From an uncultured Draconibacterium sp. (GTDB lineage Bacteria > Bacteroidota > Bacteroidia > Bacteroidales > Prolixibacteraceae), in assembly GCF_963677565.1 (NCBI RefSeq), contig NZ_OY781981.1, forward strand, positions 3,464,001-3,528,000: a stretch of DNA of 64,000 nucleotides, read 5' to 3'. A program made the translations under genes and the position numbers. Below the pieces are notes generated by a model. That model did no database searches. It was not told the DNA's origin and saw only the letters and a program-made list of their open reading frames with translations. Numbering within the stretch: position 1 is the stretch's first letter; the number at the start of each line of letters is the position of its first letter. This document shows positions 18,401 through 27,430 of the stretch, piece after piece.

Positions 18401-18862
18401 GTTAAATTTCAGGCAGAAAGGGGAGCTCCTGCAACAGCAATATTTGATGAGTTAATGGATTTTCGTTACAATACTGATCCTGGTATTCGCTACTTCTCTG
18501 GTGTGGCAAGTTATTCTAACGAAATTGAAATTCCGGAAGATATTACCCGGGATGAAAACGAGATTTGGATTGACCTGGGACAGGTGTACAACCTTGCAGA
18601 AGTGTGGGTAAACGGAAAACAGGCCGGAACGGCCTGGAAACCACCATTCCGGGTAAATATAACCGAACATATAAGTACTGGAACAAATCAAATTGAAATC
18701 AGGGCTGTAAACTTATGGGTAAACCGATTGATTGGTGACGCGCAGCCAGGTGTAAAAGAAAAGGTGACATTGACAACCCGACAGTTTTACCGCGAAAATT
18801 CACCATTGGTTCCGTCTGGATTGATTGGTCCGGTACAGCTTGTTCAATCATACAGGAATTAG
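15467..18862 (+). CDS. GH106 alpha-L-rhamnosidase, lipoprotein (paralogue 2)
   Basis: An 1131-residue lipoprotein (lipobox FTAC, Cys28, followed by KDN). GH106 motifs present are PRVWWHWMNGNVTWEG, AASPGWSETGGPWV, a SPEATGLEVDKL segment, FDSWEAS, RYGEAHEE, DNQESASVAHIFGQN and GSNRFVIHTSTHQP. A discoidin-like insertion is at about 235-350 (SWIQFDYGQPVTVRGLIL to ARYFRFVSIKQAP), and a C-terminal beta-sandwich (AEVWVNGKQAGTAWKPPFR) closes the protein. It is much closer to the next gene (18914) than to 9815 or 51572, for example sharing GAKADMDWM and PWDLKSTADAIL, so the pair arose by tandem duplication. It likely cleaves a rhamnosyl linkage different from that of the other lineage. All motif carboxylates seen in the paralogues are kept. 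Confidence 0.93.
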   Translation: MKFNRKLKYRFLVLQAFIVLIGLVFTACKDNSASQNIQLKHGFLNPPDAAKPRVWWHWMNGNVTWEGAKADMDWMKRVGIGGLQSFDAGMTTPQVVDVRLPYMSRGWKDVFAKTAAYADSLDLELGIAASPGWSETGGPWVTAEDAMKKMVWSVTYVEGGNTFAEELPMPPTVTGVFQTSTAGGVLGGRAHGQKPPELYKDQKVIAFKIPADAKLPVPVITSSGGKLNAKALSDGVLEETAIDLPAAKNTGGISWIQFDYGQPVTVRGLILSSTIFAAYYNGLNPSYRSGTPPTQFRLEASDDGENWYDTKAKVQTGAPQRSISVDNVKARYFRFVSIKQAPVETQIIRRFERPAGPPPESIGIKELVLRGEATVHSFEEKAAFANNSWYYDLPSGTPGTEAVVKSEKVIDLTAQMQADGKLNWDAPEGSWIVMRIGYSLTGAMNRPASPEATGLEVDKLDSAAVRRYMETYLSMYTYATNGLIGEHGLKAIMFDSWEASNTNWTPLILNDFKRLRGYDPIPWLPVLAGYVVENAEKTDGFLFDWRRTIQQLLKENHYENLTRILHRRNLIRYGEAHEELYSTMGDGMEMKQSADIPMAAMWQVNKPGEIEGVYFNDNQESASVAHIFGQNISSTESFTGGRPYGTSPWDLKSTADAILLAGSNRFVIHTSTHQPITKGPGMTLGVGQYFTRNETWAEQARPWIEYLTRSSYMLQAGKAANEIAVFYGETSPVISQYRNSYPAVPKGYRYDYVNANVILNRLSVSDGIIVTPTGMNYKLIYFGNGTEKVTLPVLKKVLAMVREGAVLVGTRPDGSPSLSDNTEEVKEILDILWNGENVTAVEDGRVFNSDEVTQKILDQIDLAPDFKYSKPASDSHVMFIHRKLNSGGIYFLANRIDRAETIEASFRITGFKPELWDPATGTISEVSYRIDEDRTSVTVPLDRFGSVFVVFQQPTSEKSLSLSTQIERKISEIEGPWQVKFQAERGAPATAIFDELMDFRYNTDPGIRYFSGVASYSNEIEIPEDITRDENEIWIDLGQVYNLAEVWVNGKQAGTAWKPPFRVNITEHISTGTNQIEIRAVNLWVNRLIGDAQPGVKEKVTLTTRQFYRENSPLVPSGLIGPVQLVQSYRN

Positions 18863-18913
18863 TAAAGTACAAATAATAATAACAGTAGAATTGATAATAT
18901 AAATCTATAACCA

Positions 18914-21900
18914 ATGAAATTAAAATCTAGAACGCAAAGAATAGGACAATTACTTTTACCTGTTCTGTTATTAACCGTTTTATCCTTTTTGTTTGTAGAA
19001 TGTGAAAAATCAGATAATCAGGAAGGAATAGAACTTGAACAAGGATTCAATAATCCGCCTGATGCCGCAAAACCACGTGTGTGGTGGCACTGGATGGGCG
19101 GAAACGTAGCCTGGGAAGGCGCAAAAGCCGATATGGACTGGATGACTCGAGTTGGAATTGGTGGTCTGCAATGTTTCCACGCCGGAATGCGCATGCAGGG
19201 CCCTGAGAGTTCGGTAGTTGAAAATTACTATCCGTACATGTCGGATGGCTGGAAATCTGCTTTTGCAAAATCAGCAGCTTATGCTGATCAGTTAGGTCTG
19301 GAATTTGCAACCGCAGCATCTCCGGGATGGAGTGAAACAGGTGGTCCGTGGGTTGAACCCGAAGATGGAATGAAAAAAATGGTTTATGCCGTTACCAATG
19401 TTGAAGGCGGTAAGCCGTTTACAGGCATTTTAAATCATCCGCCTGTGGTAACCGGAGTTTATCAAACCAGTACCGGAGGCTCAGGTCACCAGGGAAATAT
19501 GGGAGAAGAAAAGCCACAATTGTATAAAGATCAGAAAGTACTCGCTTTCCAGGTTGCAGAAGATGAAATTCTTCCAACGCCAAAAATTACCGCAAGTGGC
19601 GGTCGGGTAAGTGCAGCAGTTCTTTCCGATGGTTTTTACGATCATGCAGGAATAACACTTCCCGCAGCAAAAGAAGAAGGCGGCATTTCGTGGATTCAGT
19701 TTGATTATGGAAAGCCGGTTACTGTAAAAGGATTGGTTTTATCGGCTCAGGCTCGCGGTCCGGTTGGTTACAAACTGGAATCGAGTAACGACGGATCAAA
19801 CTGGACAGATACAGGTGCTGATATTCGTGGAGGAGGCGTGGTTCACACTAACTCTGTTGACAATGTGAATGCCCGTTATTTCCGTTTTGTAAGTATAAAA
19901 CAACCACCATCACCACCGGCACCTTGGTTCCGTTGGGGATTTGGAACACCTCCGCCACCGGAAGCTATCGGTATCTCGGAGTTAACTTTATTGGGAACTC
20001 CAACTGTTCATTCGTTTGAACAAAAAGCAGCCTATTTCTCGGACCATTCAAGCAGAGGCTATTTTAATTTGCCAAGTGGATCAGAAGGAACAGCTATAAA
20101 AGCTTCTGAAGTATTGGATTTAACTGATAAATTGAATGAAGACGGAACTTTAAGTTGGACACCACCTGCAGGACAATGGATGGTACTCCGCGTTGGTTAT
20201 TCACTTACCGGTGCTCAAAACCGTCCGGCGGCTCCTGAAGCTACCGGTTTGGAAGTGGATAAACTCGACTCAGCAGCGGTAAAACGCTACATGGATTATT
20301 ACATTGATATGTATCGCGAAGCTGCAGATGGCCTTGTTGGCGAGAAAGGATTACACGCATTGATGTTCGACAGCTGGGAATCAGGTTTTGCCAACTGGAC
20401 TCCTAAAATTCTTGAAGGTTTCCAACAAAATATTGGTTACGATCCAACTCCATGGGTGCCTGCTTTGGCCGGTTACGTCGTGGAAAGCCCGGAAAAAACA
20501 GACAAATTTTTGTACGACTGGCGCCGTAATATTCAGCTGATGTTAAAACAACATCACTACGATTTCCTTACCCGTTATTTGCATGAAATTGGCATGATCC
20601 GCTACGGAGAAGCGCACGAAGCCGGTTTTGCAACCATGGGCGAAGGAATGGAAATGAAACAAACTGCCGACATTCCAATGGGGGCGATGTGGATGCACCA
20701 CGAACCCGGTTACATGGAAGGCAACTATTTTAACGACAACCAGGAATCAGCTTCGGTTGCTCACATTTACGGACAAAATATTGCAGCTACTGAATCATTC
20801 ACCGGCGGTCCGGCTTACGGAACAGCGCCTTGGGATTTGAAATCGACGGCCGATGCGATTTTACTTTCAGGTTCAAACCGTTTCGTAATTCACACTTCTG
20901 CTCACCAGCCAATCACAAGAGGTCCCGGTGTTACATTGGGCGTTGGCCAAATGTTCTCGCGTAACGAAACTTGGGCTGAGCAATCAAAAGTTTGGATCGA
21001 TTATTTGTCACGTTCATCATACATGTTGCAAGCCGGTAAAGCTGCCAATGATATTGCACTTTTCTACGGCGAAGAATCATCAATGACCGCTATTTACGGC
21101 AACGACTTTAAGCTTCTTCCAGACGGATACCGCTATGATTTTGTAAGTGCCGACGTGGTAATGAATATGCTGTCTGTTGAAGACGGAGCGTTGACTACCA
21201 AATCAGGAATGAACTACAAAGCGATTTTCTTAGGCAGAGGTGCTACAAAAATGACACTTCCGGTATTGAAGAAAATGAAGGACTTTGTTGAGCAAGGTGC
21301 TGTTGTAATTGGAACTCGTCCAGAAGGTTCGCCAAGTTTGGCCGACGATCCTGCAGAAGTTAAAGATGTACTTGATATTCTCTGGCCGGGCGATGCGGTT
21401 GCAAACGTTGGAAACGGTAAAGTTTTCAATACCGATGATTCAGGCGCAGCTTTCAACGAAATTGGTCTGGAGCCAGACTTTACTTACGAATCACCGGTTG
21501 CCGACAGCGACGTAATGTTCCTGCACCGCAAACTAAATAATGGTGGCATTTATTTCGTAGCAAGTCAGACGGATAACGAAGAAACCATTAAAGCCAGCTT
21601 CCGCATCAGTGGTTACAAAGCTGAATTGTGGGATCCGGCAACAGGAAAAATCAGTCCTGTATCATATTCATTCGACGGCGAACGTACAAACGTTACAATT
21701 CCGCTTGATTCGTTTGGATCGATCTTCGTGGTGTTCCGCGATAAAACAAAAGAAAGCAGTGTGAGCATTCCTGTGCCAACCGAAAGAGTGATAACTCAAT
21801 TGGAAGGACCTTGGCAGGTTGAATTCCAGGCTGAGCGCGGTGCACCTGCATCAGCTACTTTTGATAAACTGATCGATTTCCGCGAAAGTGATGTAGACGG

Positions 21901-22282
21901 AATTAAATATTTCTCAGGAATTGCCAACTACAAAAAATCGGTTGATGTTGCACAGGAAACAATCGACAAAGGAGATGTAGTTATCGACCTTGGTTTGGTG
22001 AATAACCTGGCCGAAGTTTGGGTGAATGGTCAATTGGCCGGAACAACCTGGAAACCTCCTTATCGTGTTGATATTACTGATTTTGTGACTGCCGGTTCTA
22101 ACGAAATCGAAATCAAAGCAGTAAATACCTGGGTGAACCGTTTGATCGGTGATGCACAGCCCGGCGTTAGCGACGATGAAAAAATTACATTGACAACACG
22201 TCCATTCTACCGTGCTAATTCACCATTGGTACCTGCCGGATTGGTCGGTCCTGTTGAAATTTTGAGTTTAGCAACCAACTAA
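18914..22282 (+). CDS. GH106 alpha-L-rhamnosidase, lipoprotein (paralogue 3)
   Basis: An 1122-residue tandem paralogue of the preceding gene. The signal ends in a weak lipobox (LFVEC, Cys30), with Glu at -1 instead of the usual Gly or Ala, so lipidation is less certain here. It has PRVWWHWMGGNVAWEG (Gly-Gly where the others have Asn-Gly), AASPGWSETGGPWV, FDSWESG, RYGEAHEAG, DNQESASVAHIYGQN and GSNRFVIHTSAHQP. A discoidin-like insertion lies at about 235-335 and a C-terminal sandwich at the end. A proline-rich loop (PPSPPAPWFRWGFGTPPPPE) sits between the insertion and the catalytic core. It probably removes rhamnose from a related but distinct position. The next gene starts 10 bp downstream. 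Confidence 0.93.
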   Translation: MKLKSRTQRIGQLLLPVLLLTVLSFLFVECEKSDNQEGIELEQGFNNPPDAAKPRVWWHWMGGNVAWEGAKADMDWMTRVGIGGLQCFHAGMRMQGPESSVVENYYPYMSDGWKSAFAKSAAYADQLGLEFATAASPGWSETGGPWVEPEDGMKKMVYAVTNVEGGKPFTGILNHPPVVTGVYQTSTGGSGHQGNMGEEKPQLYKDQKVLAFQVAEDEILPTPKITASGGRVSAAVLSDGFYDHAGITLPAAKEEGGISWIQFDYGKPVTVKGLVLSAQARGPVGYKLESSNDGSNWTDTGADIRGGGVVHTNSVDNVNARYFRFVSIKQPPSPPAPWFRWGFGTPPPPEAIGISELTLLGTPTVHSFEQKAAYFSDHSSRGYFNLPSGSEGTAIKASEVLDLTDKLNEDGTLSWTPPAGQWMVLRVGYSLTGAQNRPAAPEATGLEVDKLDSAAVKRYMDYYIDMYREAADGLVGEKGLHALMFDSWESGFANWTPKILEGFQQNIGYDPTPWVPALAGYVVESPEKTDKFLYDWRRNIQLMLKQHHYDFLTRYLHEIGMIRYGEAHEAGFATMGEGMEMKQTADIPMGAMWMHHEPGYMEGNYFNDNQESASVAHIYGQNIAATESFTGGPAYGTAPWDLKSTADAILLSGSNRFVIHTSAHQPITRGPGVTLGVGQMFSRNETWAEQSKVWIDYLSRSSYMLQAGKAANDIALFYGEESSMTAIYGNDFKLLPDGYRYDFVSADVVMNMLSVEDGALTTKSGMNYKAIFLGRGATKMTLPVLKKMKDFVEQGAVVIGTRPEGSPSLADDPAEVKDVLDILWPGDAVANVGNGKVFNTDDSGAAFNEIGLEPDFTYESPVADSDVMFLHRKLNNGGIYFVASQTDNEETIKASFRISGYKAELWDPATGKISPVSYSFDGERTNVTIPLDSFGSIFVVFRDKTKESSVSIPVPTERVITQLEGPWQVEFQAERGAPASATFDKLIDFRESDVDGIKYFSGIANYKKSVDVAQETIDKGDVVIDLGLVNNLAEVWVNGQLAGTTWKPPYRVDITDFVTAGSNEIEIKAVNTWVNRLIGDAQPGVSDDEKITLTTRPFYRANSPLVPAGLVGPVEILSLATN

Positions 22283-22292
22283 AATATTAATC

Positions 22293-23660
22293 ATGAAACG
22301 TAAAAATACAATCAAACTTATTCTTTGGAGCCTGATACTATTTATGGCTTGTCCGGCATTTGCCCAAACCGGTTTAAAAGTGGGGGCAGCAAAAGTTGAT
22401 ATCACACCAAAACAAAGCGACCTGAAGAGCTCAACAGATATTATTCGTGGAAAACTTTATGTTCGTTCCATTTATATCGATAACGGAACAAATTCAGCGG
22501 TATTGGTAGCTATCGATGCCGGCGGTATTCATGAAATTGATGATGTGTTGGCTAAATCTTCCGCATCAACAGGATGTCCGGTGCAAAACTATGTGGTTAC
22601 CGGAACGCATACACACAGTGGCAACACCGGTGGTCTATTTAATGGCGCACCAACTGCGGAAACAATTGCCGATGCGATTGTTGCTTCTGTCGATCAGGCG
22701 AAGGCAAATATGGCGCCTGCTCGTGTAGGTTACGGAACTACACAAGTGGATTTGAATGTAAACCGCGATAATTTCGATGAGAATTTAGAGTGGCACCAAA
22801 CCGCCAACTGGGATGGTCCTTCAGATAAAACTTTGGCAGTAATAACTTTCCTTGGTGAAGACGATGTGCCGATTGCAGTGTACATGAATTACGCCATGCA
22901 CCCGGTAAATTTCTTTATGAGTGGTGTTGTTAGTGCCGATTTTCCGGGCGATGCAACGAAATATGTTGAAGATATGTTCGACGGTAAAACTGTGGCTTTA
23001 TTTGCTCAGGGAGCTTCCGGCGACCAAAATCCTAAAATGGCATACACTTCTATTTTTCAGGAAGGACAGATTAAAGGCGTGTTGCCTCCACCTGCTGAGC
23101 CTTCAACAGGCCGCCAACCTTCTTTCGACGGTCCGGGTGAAATTCCTGCTGACCAGCTTGAAGCCCACAAAAAAGTTGTTGATCGCAAGAGCGACTATGT
23201 TCACATGTTAGGAACAACTTTGGGTAACAACGCTGTACAGGTTATGCTTTACCACACGCAGTATGAAAAGAGTTCGAAAATCTGGTGTAAAAAAGAGGAT
23301 GTTGTTTGTCCCGGGCGTGTTCGTATTGATACCAACGGTCGCGAAAATTACGATCCGGGATACAAAGACGGACCGGATGTACACATTGGTTTAGGTTTGG
23401 TTCAGATCGGCGATATCAATTTGGTAACAGTGAGTGGCGAGGTTTATTCAGAAATTGGTATGCGACTAAAAGCTGAGTCTCCTGCATCTAAAACAATGAT
23501 GGTTACATTAACCAATGGAACTCGTACAGGATATATTTATTCTACACAGGCAAGTACTCACCTTACTTTCCAGGTAATTGGCTCAAATATCAAACCCGGA
23601 TTTGCAGAACCTGCAATTGTGAATACTGCACTTGAATTGATGGAGGAAGCAAAACTTTAA
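22293..23660 (+). CDS. Neutral/alkaline ceramidase-like secreted hydrolase
   Basis: A 455-residue protein with a signal peptide ending near PAFAQ (residue 25). It matches the N-terminal catalytic domain of the neutral/alkaline ceramidase family: VGAAKVDITP at the mature start, GTHTHSG with likely zinc ligands His106 and His108, NYAMHPV with another likely ligand His, and GASGDQNP with Ser242 at the position of the catalytic serine region of ceramidases. It lacks the long C-terminal domain of true ceramidases and is shorter than the roughly 650-700 residues usual for them. Proteins of this kind are frequent in Bacteroidota utilisation loci without a proven ceramide role. Here it is embedded among rhamnosidases and esterases, so an amide or ester bond in the aglycone is a reasonable guess. 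Confidence 0.82.
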   Translation: MKRKNTIKLILWSLILFMACPAFAQTGLKVGAAKVDITPKQSDLKSSTDIIRGKLYVRSIYIDNGTNSAVLVAIDAGGIHEIDDVLAKSSASTGCPVQNYVVTGTHTHSGNTGGLFNGAPTAETIADAIVASVDQAKANMAPARVGYGTTQVDLNVNRDNFDENLEWHQTANWDGPSDKTLAVITFLGEDDVPIAVYMNYAMHPVNFFMSGVVSADFPGDATKYVEDMFDGKTVALFAQGASGDQNPKMAYTSIFQEGQIKGVLPPPAEPSTGRQPSFDGPGEIPADQLEAHKKVVDRKSDYVHMLGTTLGNNAVQVMLYHTQYEKSSKIWCKKEDVVCPGRVRIDTNGRENYDPGYKDGPDVHIGLGLVQIGDINLVTVSGEVYSEIGMRLKAESPASKTMMVTLTNGTRTGYIYSTQASTHLTFQVIGSNIKPGFAEPAIVNTALELMEEAKL

Positions 23661-23716
23661 AAGCGAATTTTTTAACTTGCAGAACAGCTTTAGACTTAAA
23701 ACCTTATAAAATAATC

Positions 23717-24550
23717 ATGATGAAAAAATCGATCGCTCTAATTTTTATGCTGGCTTTATGTCAGCTAACGACAATGGCGCAAATGCCGGCTGCCAACTTC
23801 GAGGGAGAAGAAGTTTTTAAAAACGACGATGTTGTTTTCCATAAAATCGACGACCACACCTGGGTGGGTACCGGGCACATGTCGGCGAACGAGAGTATTT
23901 ATCTGATTGAAGGAAATGATAAAGCTGTTTTGCTTGATGCTGCAACCAAAATTACCGATCTGGATAAAATTGTTGCGTCAATTACCGACAAACCGGTTAC
24001 GTTGATGCTAACACACGTTCATCCTGACCATGTTGGTGCTGCCGATTATTTTCCGGTGGTTCATATGAATCCCGGTGACAAAGAATCTGCAGCTCAAATG
24101 ATGCCGAATTATAAAGGTGAATTCAAATATTTGGAAGACGGTCAGGTTATCGATCTTGGTGGCCGAAAACTGGAAGTGGTTTTTACGCCTGCGCATACCT
24201 GGGGTTCTACAACCTATATCGATAAAGAAGCCGGTTACGGTTTTAGCGGCGATTCATTTGGCTCAGGAAACTTATTAATGTTTGCCGGAACTTTCTCCGA
24301 CCTGATTGCCACTTGCGAGAAAATGAGTGCAGTTATGGAGAAAGACGGAATCGAGAAATTGTATCCGGGTCACTTCCGTGGCGACAATCCTGAAACAAAA
24401 CAACGCGTGGAAGACCTGATCACCTTGAGTAAAGATATTCTTTCGGGTAAAGAAAAGGGCGAGGAAACGGAAGGTAACCGATTTGGTTTTAACCACATTG
24501 CGACTAAGTACGGTGTGCGCGTAAACTACGGTGACAAAACTATGAAATAA
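23717..24550 (+). CDS. Secreted metallo-beta-lactamase-fold hydrolase (type 2, copy 1)
   Basis: A 277-residue MBL-fold protein with a signal peptide ending near TTMAQ (residue 22). The metal site is THVHPDH (His100, His102, Asp104, His105), with further ligands in FTPAHTWGS, GFSGDSFGSG and LYPGHFRGD. The mature N-terminus (EEVFKNDDVVFHKIDDHTWVG) is almost shared with the protein at 29083, so these two are recent paralogues. Each lies beside a type-B carboxylesterase gene, suggesting duplication of an esterase/MBL pair. The reaction is unknown; hydrolysis of an ester, lactone or similar bond released upstream is likely. Confidence 0.85.
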   Translation: MMKKSIALIFMLALCQLTTMAQMPAANFEGEEVFKNDDVVFHKIDDHTWVGTGHMSANESIYLIEGNDKAVLLDAATKITDLDKIVASITDKPVTLMLTHVHPDHVGAADYFPVVHMNPGDKESAAQMMPNYKGEFKYLEDGQVIDLGGRKLEVVFTPAHTWGSTTYIDKEAGYGFSGDSFGSGNLLMFAGTFSDLIATCEKMSAVMEKDGIEKLYPGHFRGDNPETKQRVEDLITLSKDILSGKEKGEETEGNRFGFNHIATKYGVRVNYGDKTMK

Positions 24551-24587
24551 TCAATATTGCAAATACAGAACCTAAAAACGGAATAAA

Positions 24588-26255
24588 ATGAATCCAATAA
24601 ACAGAAGACAATTCGTTAACCGATTATCATTAACAGCTGCCGGAACCATTGCTTTTTCAGGCCTTGCCTATTCATCGGGCAAGTTCATGTCGGGTTTGGG
24701 TGCCGAAGAATTTGTAACTGCTGAAAGCGCAACCGGAAAATTACGGGGCGTAAGACAAGACGGTGTAAATATCTTCAAAGGAATTCCATACGGAGGTTCT
24801 GTTTCGGGCGAAAACCGGTTCCGTCGTCCTCCAAAAGTTGATCCGTGGACAGGTGTTCGCGATGCGCTGGAACTGGGTGCACCATCCTTGCAAACTTCCG
24901 GTTGGGGACCAAAACCTGCCGAAGACTGTCTGTTCCTGAATGTGTGGACACCGGCCAACGACAATAAAAAACGCCCGGTAATGTTCTACAATCACGGTGG
25001 CGGTTATGTTACCGGATCGGGTGGTTCGGGCGGACAAGACGGTGCAAACCTGGCTCGATATTTCGATGTAATAGTGGTGCAAACCAACCACCGATTGGGT
25101 TTATTGGGTTTTTTGTATTTAGATGAAATTGCCGGTGCGGATTATGCCGGATCGGGAAATATGGGAGTTTTGGATATTGCTGCCGGATTAAAATGGGTGA
25201 ATGAGAATATTGACCGTTTTGGCGGCGATCCGAATAACGTGATGATTTTTGGCGAGTCGGGTGGCGGAGGAAAAACAGCTTGTGTTTATGCTATGCCGGA
25301 AGCTTCGCCCTATTTCAATAAAGCATCGGTTGAAAGTGGACCGGGAGCTCGGATGCTGACAAAAGATCTGGCTGCCGAAACCACTGAAATGGTGTTGAAA
25401 GAAATGAATATCGCCAAAAATGACTGGCGAAAACTGTTGGAAGTTTCACCGGAGCAACTGCTGGAAGTTCAAAACAAGTTTATGTTTATTCCACCTTTCC
25501 AACCAGAAATTGGAATGCCCGAAATGCATGGATTTGGTCCTGTGGTTGATGGTTCGGTGTTGCCAAATCACCCCTTCGATTCAACGGCACCAAAAATATC
25601 AAAAGACAAACCATTGTTAACAGGTTGGAACGAAGATGAATATGCATTCTTTGTGATGCAACGCCAGCAGGGCGATTTGTTAAAGGTTGATTTTAATACG
25701 CTTCCAGAAAAACTGAAAGCTGATTTTGGCGATGATACTGCAACAGTAATTGCTGCCTACCGAAAAGCGAATCCGGATATAACTGCTCCGCAAATAATGA
25801 TGGCTGTAAAATCCATTACAATGATGGGGCTTGGTTCGGTTGAAATTGCCGAGCGGAAAGCTAAAGAAAATGGCGCACCTGTTTATTTGTATAATTTCGG
25901 TTACAAATCAGACGCAAAAATACCGGGCACCGATTACCCGATGGGAACACCGCATGCCATGGATATTTCCTATAAATTCAATAATGTGCAGCCGCCAAAA
26001 GAAGGCGAGGAGCAACGACGTATGTTTGGCGACAGTTCGCCTGCTAGCTGCAAAGCATCGCACAATTTTGCCGAATTGTGGACCAATTTTGCGCGAACCG
26101 GCGTGCCTTCAGCCGAAGGAGCACCGGAGTGGCCGGCATACAATCTTAAAGATCGGCCTACCATGCGAATCGATACCGAGTGTACAATAATCAACGATCG
26201 GTACAAAGTTGAATTGGACATGTGGAGGAAAATTGGAAAATTACATACCGTTTGA
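24588..26255 (+). CDS. Type-B carboxylesterase with twin-arginine-like signal
   Basis: A 555-residue carboxylesterase/lipase family protein. The N-terminus NRRQFVNRLSLTAAG fits a Tat signal (RR-x-F-x-x-x-L), pointing to export in folded form. Family motifs in order are GIPYG, EDCLFLNVWTP, the oxyanion HGGGYVTG, GESGGGG with Ser224 as nucleophile, and PHAMDI with His456. GWNEDEYAFF holds the probable acidic member of the triad. It should hydrolyse carboxylic, possibly aromatic, esters in the periplasm. The gene follows an MBL hydrolase by 37 bp. It is a distant paralogue of the lipoprotein carboxylesterase at 27431 and differs from it in its export route. Confidence 0.9.
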   Translation: MNPINRRQFVNRLSLTAAGTIAFSGLAYSSGKFMSGLGAEEFVTAESATGKLRGVRQDGVNIFKGIPYGGSVSGENRFRRPPKVDPWTGVRDALELGAPSLQTSGWGPKPAEDCLFLNVWTPANDNKKRPVMFYNHGGGYVTGSGGSGGQDGANLARYFDVIVVQTNHRLGLLGFLYLDEIAGADYAGSGNMGVLDIAAGLKWVNENIDRFGGDPNNVMIFGESGGGGKTACVYAMPEASPYFNKASVESGPGARMLTKDLAAETTEMVLKEMNIAKNDWRKLLEVSPEQLLEVQNKFMFIPPFQPEIGMPEMHGFGPVVDGSVLPNHPFDSTAPKISKDKPLLTGWNEDEYAFFVMQRQQGDLLKVDFNTLPEKLKADFGDDTATVIAAYRKANPDITAPQIMMAVKSITMMGLGSVEIAERKAKENGAPVYLYNFGYKSDAKIPGTDYPMGTPHAMDISYKFNNVQPPKEGEEQRRMFGDSSPASCKASHNFAELWTNFARTGVPSAEGAPEWPAYNLKDRPTMRIDTECTIINDRYKVELDMWRKIGKLHTV

Positions 26256-26337
26256 ATAAACGAAGTTAGTCCTTATTAGTCAAAGAATTTATTTGCAAGA
26301 ACTCAACCTTGAAATAACCGATAATAAATTGAAAACA

Positions 26338-27360
26338 ATGAAAAAATTTACGCTACTAAGTTTAGCCCTTTTTGTGCTTAGCATTGCAACTTACGCGCAG
26401 GGAGGTTCAAACGGTTTGTTGATGCCGAAATTCATAAAACCCACTGATAACAGCACCAGTACCGTATTAACAGATCTTACAAAAGAACGCCACTGGTTTC
26501 GCGAATTGCCTGCCGACAGTGAGGTGGATCTTGTAAAAGATGTAGTTTTTCACGAGACAAAAAGTATTGATGGCGATCCGATGTCGCTAAAAATGGATAT
26601 TCTTACCTACAAGGATGACAAGGTACGTCCGTGTGTGGTTTATGTTATTGGCGGAGGTTTTTCTTTTGCCGCAAAAGAGCGAAATCTTTACGATCGATAC
26701 GAAATTGCAAAAGCCGGTTATGTAGTGGCCAGTGTGCAGTACCACGTAATTAGTACCGGTATTTACAGTGATGCTGTTAAAGATGTAAAAGCGGCAGTAC
26801 GTTATATGCGTGCCAATGCTGATAAATACGGAATCGATCCCGAAAATATTGGAATTTGGGGTGAATCTGCAGGTGGTTATTTAACTGCTATGGTGGCCAC
26901 AACAAATGGCGAAAAACAGTTTGAAGAAGGTGAGAATCTGGATCAAAGCAGCGATGTAAAAGCTGCTGTTGATGCTTATGGTTTGTCTGATCTGACTAAA
27001 ATCGGTGCCGACTATGATGACGAAGCAGCAAACGCGCACTTTACAGTTATCTCTCCCGACGGGCAGTTTATTCACGGAAAAAACAGCGGATTAACAAGTC
27101 TTGACAAACCGGAGGAGGTTGCCAAAGCAAACCCGATAAATTATGTGGACAAGAACGATCCTCCGTTTTTGTTTTTCCACGGAACAAAAGATATGACCGT
27201 TTCTCCAAGTCAGACATTGTTATTGCACAATGCTTTGCGCGAGAAAGGTGTTTCATCAACGCGTTATGTGTTGGAAGGAGCCGGACATGCCAGTGCCGAA
27301 TTTTCTGATCCGCAGGTGATAAATATTATTATCGATTTTCTGGATGAAAATTTGAAATAG
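26338..27360 (+). CDS. Secreted alpha/beta-hydrolase (acetyl-esterase/hormone-sensitive-lipase-like)
   Basis: A 340-residue secreted hydrolase. ATG 26338 is preferred over an upstream in-frame TTG at 26293 because it starts exactly at the signal peptide (MKKFTLLSLALFVLSIATYAQ). The core has VIGGGFSF as oxyanion region, GESAGG with nucleophile Ser177, and a late GAGHASAEF with the catalytic His. ADKYGIDPENIGIWG is typical of sugar-acyl and BD-FAE-type esterases. It sits between the two type-B carboxylesterases. A partial copy of its 3' end occurs about 45 bp downstream. Probable role: removal of small acyl groups from the glycoside; substrate not known. Confidence 0.85.
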   Translation: MKKFTLLSLALFVLSIATYAQGGSNGLLMPKFIKPTDNSTSTVLTDLTKERHWFRELPADSEVDLVKDVVFHETKSIDGDPMSLKMDILTYKDDKVRPCVVYVIGGGFSFAAKERNLYDRYEIAKAGYVVASVQYHVISTGIYSDAVKDVKAAVRYMRANADKYGIDPENIGIWGESAGGYLTAMVATTNGEKQFEEGENLDQSSDVKAAVDAYGLSDLTKIGADYDDEAANAHFTVISPDGQFIHGKNSGLTSLDKPEEVAKANPINYVDKNDPPFLFFHGTKDMTVSPSQTLLLHNALREKGVSSTRYVLEGAGHASAEFSDPQVINIIIDFLDENLK

Positions 27361-27400
27361 TTGAAGTATAGTGGGGTAGTTTTCTGGATGAAAACTTAAA
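27336..27400 (+). repeat. Imperfect direct repeat of the 3' end of the 26338 gene
   Basis: TTTTCTGGATGAAAATTTGA at 27336-27355 recurs as TTTTCTGGATGAAAACTTAA at 27380-27399. The copy could encode the FLDENL terminus of the hydrolase. It looks like a remnant of a short duplication or of a lost second gene copy. Confidence 0.6.
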
Positions 27401-27430
27401 CCAATATCATATTAATCAAAAACTTAACTT

